In this document: positions 17,055 to 25,750 of the stretch, piece after piece
Numbering within the stretch: the first letter of the stretch is position 1
How the letters are laid out: each line of letters starts with the position of its first letter
NCBI GenBank assembly: GCA_003569165.1
Contig: BGOI01000004.1
Coordinates: forward strand, 1 to 64,000
Source of the DNA: Opitutia bacterium
Lineage (GTDB): Bacteria > Verrucomicrobiota > Verrucomicrobiia > Opitutales > UBA953
Direction of reading: 5' to 3'
Length of the DNA: 64,000 nt
Program-made: the position numbers and the translations under genes
The notes under the pieces: model-generated
Seen by the model: the letters and a program-made list of their open reading frames with translations, nothing else
Database searches by the model: none
What the model was told of the DNA's origin: nothing

Positions 17055-17717
17055 ATGAGCGCAGAAAACACCCCCGCCGCGGCTCCCGCAGCCTCCGCCC
17101 CCGCTGCCCCCGCCTCCTCTGGCGCCCCCGGCGCCCCTGGCCGTTCCGGTCCCGGTGGCGATCGTCGTGGCCCTGGTGGCCCTGGTGGTCCCGGCGGCCG
17201 TCGCAACGGTCCTGGCGGCCCTGGCCGTGGTACTCGTCGCGACAATCGTAACGACGCCCCAGCTTCCGAATTCAACGACAAGGTCGTCCACATCAACCGC
17301 TGCTCGAAGGTCGTCAAAGGCGGCCGTCGCTTCAACTTCGCTGCGCTCATCGTGGCCGGTGACGGCAAGGGCCGCGTCGGAGTGGGTTACGGCAAGGCCA
17401 AGGAAGTTCCTGATGCGATCCGCAAGGGAACTGACCGCGCCCACCGCGCCCTCGTCCGCGTCAATCTCCGTGGCAACACCATCCCGCACGAAGTCATCGG
17501 CCACGCCGACGGCGGCGTCGTGATGCTGCGTCCGGCTGCACCCGGTACCGGCCTCATCGCCGGCGGCGGCGTCCGTGCCGTGCTTGAAGTCGCTGGCTAC
17601 AAGGATGTCCTTTCGAAATCCATGGGATCCAACAATCCCCAGGCTGTCGTCAAGGCTACCTTGGACGGTCTCTCCAAGCTCCGAACTCTCGAACAAATCA
17701 AGGCTCTCCGCGCCTAA
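17055..17717 (+). CDS. rpsE: 30S ribosomal protein S5 with a long Gly/Pro/Ala-rich N-terminal extension
   Basis: S5 monitors the mRNA entry site and translational accuracy. 220 aa, about 50 more than E. coli. The standard domain starts near residue 72 ([19 protein letters not shown]) and holds [20 protein letters not shown], the dsRBD-like N-terminal fold, and a [21 protein letters not shown]-terminal domain. Residues 1-70 are low complexity: Ala/Pro at first, then repeated GGPGG/RR blocks with Arg near the end. No rpmD follows; rplO begins 15 bases later. Confidence 0.96.
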   Translation: MSAENTPAAAPAASAPAAPASSGAPGAPGRSGPGGDRRGPGGPGGPGGRRNGPGGPGRGTRRDNRNDAPASEFNDKVVHINRCSKVVKGGRRFNFAALIVAGDGKGRVGVGYGKAKEVPDAIRKGTDRAHRALVRVNLRGNTIPHEVIGHADGGVVMLRPAAPGTGLIAGGGVRAVLEVAGYKDVLSKSMGSNNPQAVVKATLDGLSKLRTLEQIKALRA

Positions 17718-17732
17718 GCGGAACACACAGAC

Positions 17733-18200
17733 ATGAAACTCGACTCTCTGCCCAAAATCAAGGGCTCCACTCATCGCCATAAGATCCTCGGCCGCGGTCG
17801 CGGTACCGGTCACGGCAAGACTTCTGGCCGTGGTCACAAAGGCATGAAGGCCCGCTCCGGCGGCGGCCATCGCCCCGGCTTCGAAGGTGGTCAGATGCCC
17901 CTCTACCGTCGTCTGCCCAAGCGCGGCTTCAACAACGTCAACCGCATCGAGTACGCCGTGCTTAACGTGCGCGATTTCGAAGAGCTCGAAGGTAAGACCT
18001 TCGGCCTCGAAGAACTCGTCGCTGCCGGCGTCCTGCGCAAATCCGCCCCTCTCCTCAAGGTTCTCGGTACTGGCGAGCTCACGCGCGCCGTCACCGTCAA
18101 GGCCCACCGTTTCTCCAAGGACGCGAAAGCGAAGATCGAGAAAGCTGGCGGCAAGGCGGTCCTCATCGAAATCAAGAAGTCGGCCACCGCCGCTGAGTGA
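17733..18200 (+). CDS. rplO: 50S ribosomal protein L15
   Basis: L15 is a late-assembling 50S protein. 155 aa. The glycine-rich basic N terminus is intact: HRHKILGRGRGTGHGKTSGR, GHKGMKARSGGGHRPGFEGG, QMPLYRRLPKRGFNNV. A GELTRAVTVKAHRFSKDAKA globular end follows. It directly follows rpsE; rpmD (L30), usually between them, is absent. The TGA stop overlaps a possible GTG start of secY. Confidence 0.97.
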   Translation: MKLDSLPKIKGSTHRHKILGRGRGTGHGKTSGRGHKGMKARSGGGHRPGFEGGQMPLYRRLPKRGFNNVNRIEYAVLNVRDFEELEGKTFGLEELVAAGVLRKSAPLLKVLGTGELTRAVTVKAHRFSKDAKAKIEKAGGKAVLIEIKKSATAAE

Positions 18201-18223
18201 GCCTCGGCTCGCCCCTGTCCTCG

Positions 18224-19750
18224 ATGTTCTCGGCCTTCGCCAACTGCTGGAGGATCCCTGAGCTCAGGGCCCGGCTGATTGCTACCGTGGCCTTGGTGTT
18301 CGTCGCCCGTATCGGCGCGAGTATCCCCCTGCCTGGTATCGATCCGAAGGACATCATGGATTACTATCACTCCATGGCCGACAAGTCGTCGGGCGGAGTG
18401 GTGGCGATGTACAACATGTTCACGGGCGGCGCGCTCCTCAAGGGTGCGGTCTTCTCGCTGGGCATCATGCCCTACATCAGTGCTTCCATCATCATGCAGC
18501 TGATGTCGGCGGTCGTTCCGTCGATTGCGCGTCTGCAGCAGGAAGGTGAGATTGGTCGCCAGAAGGTCGCTCAGTATTCTCGCTACCTGACCATCCTTAT
18601 CGCGCTCGTCCAGTCCGCGCTGCTTCTTGGCGCCTTCTGTAATCCGCAGCAGGTCGGTCAGGCTCTCGGTCTGGGCAACTTCACCGGCACCATTGTCGTC
18701 ATGGAGAGCAAGACGCTCTTCGTCTGCCTCGGCGTTTGTCTTCTTACTTCCGGATCGATCGTCATGCTCTGGCTTGGCGAGCAGATCACCCAGCGCGGCA
18801 TCGGCAACGGCACCTCCATCCTGATTACCATCGGTATCCTCGCCGACCTCCCTGGGGCACTCACCTCCTTCGTCGACATGACTTTCGGCGGTAAGATCGG
18901 CGCCTCTGCTGTCAACTCCCATGGTTGGGAGAAGGCCGCCGGCATGATTCTCCTCTTCGTCGTCGTCACCGCCGCGATGGTCGCCATCAATCAAGCCGTC
19001 CGCAAGATTCCGATCCAGTACGCCCAGCGCATGGTTGGTCGCAAGATGTACGGCGCGCAGACCAACTACCTGCCACTCAAGGTGAACTACGCAGGCGTGA
19101 TGCCGGTCATCTTCGCTGGAGCCATCATGAGCTTCCCGCCCATGCTGCTCAATCCGTTGGCAACCTATTTCCCGACGCTCACCTTCCTGCATGACTGGGC
19201 CGCGTTCTTCTCCCGCAATAACGGTTTTTACTACACAGTCTACTCGGTCCTGATCTTCGGCTTCAGCTACTTCTGGATCTCGATCATGTTCCGTCCGGTG
19301 CAAATCGCCGACGACCTCAAGAAAAACAACGGCTACATCCTCGGCGTCCGCCCTGGCGAGCACACCGCCCAGTTCCTAGACTTCGTGATGACGCGCCTCA
19401 CGCTGGCTGGCTCAATCTTCCTGCTCACCATCGCGTTGATGCCGGATCTTTTCATCAACCAGTTTAGCTTCCCGATGCGTCTCGCGACGTTCCTCGGCGG
19501 TACGGGTGGCTTGATCACGGTCGGCGTGATGCTCGACACGATGCGCCAAGTGGAGACCTATCTCCTGCAGCGAAACTACGAAGGCTTCCTGAAGAAGGGT
19601 CGCATTGGTGGTATTCCGGTGCCCGCCTCTGGCCTTCGCACCGATGCCGAAGCTTCTGCCCTCGGTTCTCTCGAGAAGGTCTGCCTGTTCCTGTTCGTCC
19701 TCGGCGTTGTCGCTTGGGGGCTGAATCATTGGGGTGCGTTCGCTCGCTAA
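18224..19750 (+). CDS. secY: Protein translocase subunit SecY
   Basis: SecY is the channel of the Sec translocon. 508 aa from the ATG at 18224 (MFSAFANCWRIPELRARLIA), chosen because other SecY proteins begin the same way. A GTG at 18197, overlapping the rplO stop as GTGA, would add nine residues and would favour coupling. Ten hydrophobic helices, the plug-region IPLPGID, MPYISASIIMQLM, the cytosolic loop with RKMYGAQTNYLPLKVNYAGV and the FLGGTGGLI segment are visible. secE is elsewhere in this window (48340). Confidence 0.96.
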   Translation: MFSAFANCWRIPELRARLIATVALVFVARIGASIPLPGIDPKDIMDYYHSMADKSSGGVVAMYNMFTGGALLKGAVFSLGIMPYISASIIMQLMSAVVPSIARLQQEGEIGRQKVAQYSRYLTILIALVQSALLLGAFCNPQQVGQALGLGNFTGTIVVMESKTLFVCLGVCLLTSGSIVMLWLGEQITQRGIGNGTSILITIGILADLPGALTSFVDMTFGGKIGASAVNSHGWEKAAGMILLFVVVTAAMVAINQAVRKIPIQYAQRMVGRKMYGAQTNYLPLKVNYAGVMPVIFAGAIMSFPPMLLNPLATYFPTLTFLHDWAAFFSRNNGFYYTVYSVLIFGFSYFWISIMFRPVQIADDLKKNNGYILGVRPGEHTAQFLDFVMTRLTLAGSIFLLTIALMPDLFINQFSFPMRLATFLGGTGGLITVGVMLDTMRQVETYLLQRNYEGFLKKGRIGGIPVPASGLRTDAEASALGSLEKVCLFLFVLGVVAWGLNHWGAFAR

Positions 19751-19762
19751 GCTTTTCCCGGG

Positions 19763-20524
19763 ATGATTGATTTGAAGTCGGCCGAGGACTTGAGTCGCAT
19801 GCGTGCCGCCTGTGCCGCGGCCGCGCGCGTGCTACACGATCTGTCGACTCTCGTCGTCCCAGGTATCTCGACCGCTGGACTGGATTCCGCCGCTCGCGGG
19901 CTGATGGCTCGACATGGCTGCGAGAGCGCCTGCCACGGTTACGTGGTCGGCCGCCTGAGCTATCCGGGTTACGTCTGCATCTCCCTTAACGATGAGATCG
20001 TCCATGGCATCGGCGCCGCTGATCGTATCATCCGCGACGGTGACCTGGTCTCATTGGATGTGGTCGTCCGCCGCGATGGGTTCATCGGGGATAACGCCCG
20101 TACGGTCATGGTCGGAGCCGTCGACCCTCAGGCCCGTCAACTTTGCTTAGATACCGAAAAGTCCCTCCTGGCCGGCATCGCTGCCGTGAAGCCCGGCAAC
20201 AGGGTAGGGGACATCTCTGCGGCCATCCAGGAGGCGCTTGCCCCCGGAGGGTATGGTATCGTGAGGGACTTCGTCGGGCATGGTGTCGGTCGAAAGATGC
20301 ACGAAGAACCCCAGATTCCTAACTATGGCAAGGCTGGAACTGGACCTAAGTTACTGCCTGGCATGGCTTTAGCCATTGAACCCATGGTAAACCTAGGCTC
20401 CCACAAGATCGTCATGGCTTCGGACGGCTGGACCGCCCGGACCGCCGACGGCAAGGTCTCCGCGCACTTCGAACACACCGTTTTAGTGACCGAAAATGGG
20501 GCGGAAATCCTGACCCTCGTTTAA
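19763..20524 (+). CDS. map: Methionine aminopeptidase, type I
   Basis: Removes initiator methionine from nascent proteins. 253 aa of pita-bread fold. Metal ligands are visible in [19 protein letters not shown] (two Asp), [18 protein letters not shown] (His), AIEPMV (Glu) and FEHTVLV (Glu). The substrate His is in DEIVHGIG. The N-terminal SH3-binding or zinc-finger extensions of some types are absent. It follows secY by 12 bases. adk and infA, often neighbours here, are missing. Confidence 0.95.
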   Translation: MIDLKSAEDLSRMRAACAAAARVLHDLSTLVVPGISTAGLDSAARGLMARHGCESACHGYVVGRLSYPGYVCISLNDEIVHGIGAADRIIRDGDLVSLDVVVRRDGFIGDNARTVMVGAVDPQARQLCLDTEKSLLAGIAAVKPGNRVGDISAAIQEALAPGGYGIVRDFVGHGVGRKMHEEPQIPNYGKAGTGPKLLPGMALAIEPMVNLGSHKIVMASDGWTARTADGKVSAHFEHTVLVTENGAEILTLV

Positions 20525-20603
20525 ACCGCATTTTTTGCTTTCAAATCCCACCAGAACCTCCAAGTTCCGACCTCTTTCCCACCTTCCAAACAGCACGGAC
20601 ACC

Positions 20604-20984
20604 ATGCCACGAATCCTCGGCGTAGACATTCCCAACAACAAGAAAGTAGAGATCTCTCTCCGCTATATCTATGGTATCGGCCCCTGCCGTGCCACAGAGA
20701 TCTGCGATGCTCTCGGCTTTGATCCTGCCATGCGCGCTCAGAATCTTTCTGAAGAGCAGCTGAACAAGATCGTCGAGTACATCGTACGCATGGGGTACAA
20801 GTGCGAAGGTGACCTTCGCCGCGACATCGCGCAGAACTTGAAGCGCCTCCAGGCGATCAAGTGCTACCGTGGTCTCCGCCACTTCCGCGGCCTCCCGGTC
20901 CGTGGTCAGCGCACGCGCACCAACGCCCGTACCCGTAAGGGCAAGCGTAAGACCGTCGGCGTCGCCGCGGCTCCTTCCAAGTAA
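20604..20984 (+). CDS. rpsM: 30S ribosomal protein S13
   Basis: S13 of the 30S head contacts L5 and P-site tRNA. 126 aa from the ATG at 20604 ([19 protein letters not shown]). An upstream frame start at 20535 adds unrelated residues. The [14 protein letters not shown] helix-hairpin-helix, [19 protein letters not shown] and [14 protein letters not shown] tail are diagnostic. First gene of the alpha portion; rpmJ, usual before it, is absent. Confidence 0.97.
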   Translation: MPRILGVDIPNNKKVEISLRYIYGIGPCRATEICDALGFDPAMRAQNLSEEQLNKIVEYIVRMGYKCEGDLRRDIAQNLKRLQAIKCYRGLRHFRGLPVRGQRTRTNARTRKGKRKTVGVAAAPSK

Positions 20985-21013
20985 GCCAACCTTTCTCCTA
21001 ACACTATTTTACG

Positions 21014-21562
21014 ATGAGCGAAGAAGTCCCCAAGACCCCCAAGGCAAAGAAGCCGAAGGTCCCTGCCGCCGACGCTGCCGCCGCCCCCGAAGTCGTCGCT
21101 GCCGCGGCTGCTCCGGCCGAAGCCGCCGCCCCCGAGCGCAAGGAGATCACCGCCAAAGAACTCCTCGGCGAAGAGCTCGGTGAGGTGAAGGTTCGTCGCG
21201 CCAAGGGCTCGAAGAACATCACCACTGGCATCTGCCACATCCTGGCCACCTTTAATAACACCAAGGTCACGATCACCGACCCCAGCGGCAACGTGATCTC
21301 CTGGGGTAGCGCCGGCCGCCACCAGTTCCGCGGTTCCCGCAAGTCCACCGCTTACGCCGCTCAGGTCGTCTGCTCCGAAGCTGCCAAGCTCGCCATGGCT
21401 CACGGCCTCAAGGACGTCTCCGTCCGCGTCAAGGGCCCGGGTATGGGTCGCGACAGTGCCATCCGCGCCCTCCAGGTGCTCGGCCTGAACGTCACCTCGA
21501 TTCTCGATACCACTCCGATTCCTCACAACGGCTGCCGTCCTCCGAAGCGCCGTCGCGTCTAA
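21014..21562 (+). CDS. rpsK: 30S ribosomal protein S11 with an Ala-rich N-terminal extension
   Basis: S11 lines the 30S platform next to the Shine-Dalgarno helix site. 182 aa against about 129 in E. coli. The family core starts near residue 58 ([20 protein letters not shown]) and includes [37 protein letters not shown] and the end [13 protein letters not shown]. Residues 1-55 are a Lys/Pro then Ala/Glu-rich tail ([20 protein letters not shown]), likely disordered. The ATG is preceded by a pyrimidine/A-rich spacer. Confidence 0.96.
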   Translation: MSEEVPKTPKAKKPKVPAADAAAAPEVVAAAAAPAEAAAPERKEITAKELLGEELGEVKVRRAKGSKNITTGICHILATFNNTKVTITDPSGNVISWGSAGRHQFRGSRKSTAYAAQVVCSEAAKLAMAHGLKDVSVRVKGPGMGRDSAIRALQVLGLNVTSILDTTPIPHNGCRPPKRRRV

Positions 21563-21648
21563 TCGTCTCTGCTTTCCGCATCACCGTCCGGCTATGGCAA
21601 ACCGGGCGGGTCCTCCAATCCGCCACCTCTACCAAATCCTAATACACC

Positions 21649-22257
21649 ATGTCTCGTTACACCGGTCCCACCACGAAGCTCAACCGTCGCTTCGGTCAGA
21701 ATATTTTCCCCACCTCCAAGGGTGAGGAGCGTCGTCCGTACCCTCCGGGTATCCACGGCAAGACGACCCGCCGCAAGGTCTCCGAATACGGCGTCGGCCT
21801 CAATGAGAAGCAGAAGCTTCGCATGATGTACGGCCTGACCGAGAAGCAGTTCCGCCTCTCCTTCGAGCGCGCCAAGCGCATGGGCGGCGTCGCCGGTGAC
21901 AATTTCCTCCGTATTCTCGAGACCCGTCTCGATAACGTGGTGTTCCGCCTTGGTTTCGCCAACTCCCGCGCCGCTGCTCGTCAGCTCGTGGCTCACGGAC
22001 ATATCCGCATCAACGGCCATAAGGTCGACGTAGCCAGCTACGCCACCTCGCCGGGTGAGAAGATCGAAGTCCGCGACCGCACCTCTTCCAAGCAGCTCGC
22101 CACCCGCGCCGTCGAAGAAGGCCAGGGCCGTTCCGCCCCCGCCTGGCTCGTCGTCCTCCCCGAGCAGCTCAACGGACAGATCGTCCGCGAGCCCGCCAAG
22201 GAAGAACTGCCTTCTGACGTTAACGTCCAGATCATCGTCGAATTCTACAGCCGCTGA
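21649..22257 (+). CDS. rpsD: 30S ribosomal protein S4, zinc-free type
   Basis: S4 initiates 30S assembly and is the classical alpha-operon repressor. 202 aa. MSRYTGPTTKLNRRFGQNIF opens it. The N-terminal CxxC zinc motif of some S4 proteins is absent; the segment reads GEERRPYPPGIHGKTTRR. RLDNVVFRLGFANSRAAARQ is the S4 RNA-binding domain and a NGHKVDVASYATSPGEKIEV loop follows. Preceded by an 86-base spacer holding a weak GGCGG/CCGCC hairpin at 21605-21624. Confidence 0.97.
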   Translation: MSRYTGPTTKLNRRFGQNIFPTSKGEERRPYPPGIHGKTTRRKVSEYGVGLNEKQKLRMMYGLTEKQFRLSFERAKRMGGVAGDNFLRILETRLDNVVFRLGFANSRAAARQLVAHGHIRINGHKVDVASYATSPGEKIEVRDRTSSKQLATRAVEEGQGRSAPAWLVVLPEQLNGQIVREPAKEELPSDVNVQIIVEFYSR

Positions 22258-22294
22258 TCCCAGCACAGAACCAACACCAACCGGACCCACAGAC

Positions 22295-23311
22295 ATGACC
22301 AAGCGACTCGGACAATTCCAACGCCCCAAGACCCTCAAGAAGGAGGAGTCTTCCGCCACCCTTACCTACGCGAAGTATTTCGCCGAGCCCTTCGAGACTG
22401 GCTTCGGCCACACCGTCGGCAACTCGCTCCGCCGCATCCTGCTGAGCTCCATCGAAGGCGCCGCGATCTCCGCGGTGACGATCGAAGGCGTGCAGCACGA
22501 GTTCCAGCCGATCGAAGGCGTCGTCGAAGACGTCACCGAAATCGTCCTTAACCTCAAGAAGGTGCGCATCCGCACCGAGGCCAATAAGCGCGAAGCTTTC
22601 AAGGGCACCATCGACGTCAACAAGTCCGGCCCCGTGAAGGCTTCGGACATCAAGTTCGAGACCAAGGGCGCCACGGTGACCCTCGTCAACCCTGACCAAG
22701 TCATCTGCACCCTCGACCGCAAGCGTCGCTTCTACGCTGACCTCGAAGTCACCGTCGGACGTAGCTGGGCTTCCGCCGAGGAGAACAAGAAGGCCGAGCA
22801 GGCCATCGGTTCCATCCCTGTCGACTCCCTCTTCTCCCCGGTCACCCTGGTGAAGTACTCCGTCGAATCCACCCGCTCCGGCGACAAGACCGACTACGAT
22901 AAGCTCGTCCTCGAAATCTCGACCGACGGCCGCATCACCCCGGACGAAGCCCTCAAGGAAGCGTCCGCCATCCTGCGCCATCACCTCGAAGTGTTCGATA
23001 CCGTCTCCGCCGACTCCGTCGAGTTCGAGACCGGTCACAAGGAGATCAGCGAAGAGACCAACCGTCTCCGCAAGCTGCTCAACATGTCCGTTAACGAAAT
23101 CGAGCTTTCCGTCCGCGCTGCCAACTGTCTCAACAACGCCAACATCAACACCGTCGGTGAACTGGCGATGAAGACCGAGCAAGAGATGCTCAAGTACCGC
23201 AACTTCGGCAAGAAGTCCCTCAACGAGATCAAGGCCAAGCTCGAACAGCTGGGTCTGTCCCTCGGCCAGAAAATCAACGAGGGTCTCCTCGACAAGGGCG
23301 TTAACGCCTAA
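22295..23311 (+). CDS. rpoA: RNA polymerase alpha subunit
   Basis: 338 aa from the ATG at 22295. An in-frame upstream start at 22055 runs inside rpsD and is rejected. The N-terminal dimerisation domain has ETGFGHTVGNSLRRILLSSI and the C-terminal domain (from about residue 255) has SVRAANCLNNANINTVGEL with the helix-hairpin-helix that binds UP elements and activators. Length is normal. It lies in the usual rpsD-rpoA-rplQ order, 21 bases from rplQ. Confidence 0.97.
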   Translation: MTKRLGQFQRPKTLKKEESSATLTYAKYFAEPFETGFGHTVGNSLRRILLSSIEGAAISAVTIEGVQHEFQPIEGVVEDVTEIVLNLKKVRIRTEANKREAFKGTIDVNKSGPVKASDIKFETKGATVTLVNPDQVICTLDRKRRFYADLEVTVGRSWASAEENKKAEQAIGSIPVDSLFSPVTLVKYSVESTRSGDKTDYDKLVLEISTDGRITPDEALKEASAILRHHLEVFDTVSADSVEFETGHKEISEETNRLRKLLNMSVNEIELSVRAANCLNNANINTVGELAMKTEQEMLKYRNFGKKSLNEIKAKLEQLGLSLGQKINEGLLDKGVNA

Positions 23312-23332
23312 CCCAGACCGGAACCCACACTC

Positions 23333-23803
23333 ATGCGTCACCGCAAACACAGTCACGTCCTTGGCGTCAAGACGGCTCACCGCCGCTCGCTCGTCGCGAA
23401 TCTCGCCTCCGCGCTATTCACGAATGCGCGCATCACCACGACGCTCTCCCGTGCTAAGGCCATCCGTCCTTTCGCCGAGCAGATCATCACCTACGCGAAG
23501 AAGGCTGAGCAGTCCGCCGACAAGTCGGTGAAGCTGCACTACTACCGCCTGGCCATCGCCAAGCTGCGTAACGAAGACGCCGCCCAGCTCCTGTTCAAGG
23601 AGCGTGTGCAGCAGTTCCTCGGTCGCACCGGCGGCTACACCCGCATCTACAAGCTCGGCGCCCGTAAGGGTGACGCGGCTGAGACGGCCCTCATTGAGCT
23701 CGTGGCTAAGGACGATAAGTCCCCGGCCATGACCCCGAAGGCCAAGGTGGCTCGCAAGCCCAAGGCCAAGAAGGAAGCGGCGGCTGCTTCTGCTCAGGCC
23801 TAA
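23333..23803 (+). CDS. rplQ: 50S ribosomal protein L17
   Basis: Last gene of the ribosomal block. 156 aa. The core (MRHRKHSHVLGVKTAHRRSL, ALFTNARITTTLSRAKAIRP, GRTGGYTRIYKLGARKGDAA) is standard. An Ala/Lys-rich tail of about 25 residues (KAKVARKPKAKKEAAAASA) extends the C terminus. A terminator-like hairpin follows 24 bases after its stop. Confidence 0.97.
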   Translation: MRHRKHSHVLGVKTAHRRSLVANLASALFTNARITTTLSRAKAIRPFAEQIITYAKKAEQSADKSVKLHYYRLAIAKLRNEDAAQLLFKERVQQFLGRTGGYTRIYKLGARKGDAAETALIELVAKDDKSPAMTPKAKVARKPKAKKEAAAASAQA

Positions 23804-23826
23804 GCTTATCGCCCAGGCCTGAACCC

Positions 23827-23865
23827 GAGACGCGTCCGCCCCCCGGCTGGCGCGTCTCGCCTTTT
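23827..23865 (+). terminator. Terminator of the str-S10-spc-alpha block
   Basis: GAGACGCG and CGCGTCTC form a perfect eight-pair stem (23827-23834 with 23851-23858), followed by GCCTTTT. It lies 24 bases after the rplQ stop and is the first terminator-like structure since rpsL. Confidence 0.7.
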
Positions 23866-23883
23866 AACCACCCCACGCCCACC

Positions 23884-24120
23884 ATGCTGCAGTCCGTCGA
23901 TCTCGCCGTCTTCTTGGCTTTCCTGGCCGGGCTGGGTGCGGTCGTCCTGTTTGGCTTGCAGGCATGGTACGATCGCCGCGACGTGCTTCTGTCGGACCAC
24001 CGCCGCATCAACTCCGCATTTTCCTGTGTCCGTTGCAATGTGACCTACGTCCGTCCCCGCCTTCGCGAGGAGGCCGTTTGCCCCCACTGCGGCTGGAACA
24101 ATGTTCGCCTCAAGTTCTGA
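23884..24120 (+). CDS. Small membrane protein with a C-terminal zinc ribbon, function unknown
   Basis: 78 aa. A single hydrophobic helix ([20 protein letters not shown], about residues 9-28) is followed by a basic linker. A four-cysteine module follows, CVRC at about residue 48 and CPHC at about residue 66, the spacing of a rubredoxin-like zinc ribbon. The ribbon would face the cytoplasm if the N terminus is outside. It lies between the ribosomal terminator and guaA, in the same direction, 20 bases before guaA. No family name can be given. Confidence 0.6.
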   Translation: MLQSVDLAVFLAFLAGLGAVVLFGLQAWYDRRDVLLSDHRRINSAFSCVRCNVTYVRPRLREEAVCPHCGWNNVRLKF

Positions 24121-24140
24121 ATCCTGCACACTTTCCCACC

Positions 24141-25697
<1,557 letters not shown>

Positions 25698-25713
25698 ACC
25701 GGGGTTTGCCCCG

Positions 25714-25742
25714 TTGACACCCCCTTTGGCCCGTCCTTACCT
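25714..25742 (+). promoter_or_regulatory. Candidate sigma-70 promoter of dnaX
   Basis: TTGACA (25714-25719), a 17-base spacer, then TTACCT (25737-25742). The -35 is a perfect match and the -10 is weak. Initiation about seven bases downstream would fall at or next to the GTG at 25751, so the transcript would be nearly leaderless. A CGGGG/CCCCG hairpin just upstream (25700-25713) may end the guaA transcript. Confidence 0.4.
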
Positions 25743-25750
25743 AGTTGCCA

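Noticed and set aside
17055-17264. Short tandem repeat or CRISPR-like array
   Set aside because: The repeats are in-frame Gly/Pro codons of the S5 tail, of irregular length, with no spacers. The Gly/Tyr repeats at 62050-62150 are coding in the same way.
21605-21624. S4-type autoregulatory leader before rpsD
   Set aside because: Only a five-pair stem with a ten-base loop is present and no pseudoknot is evident; it is too weak to call.
22055-22294. Upstream extension of RpoA
   Set aside because: It lies inside rpsD in another frame; the RpoA family starts at 22295.
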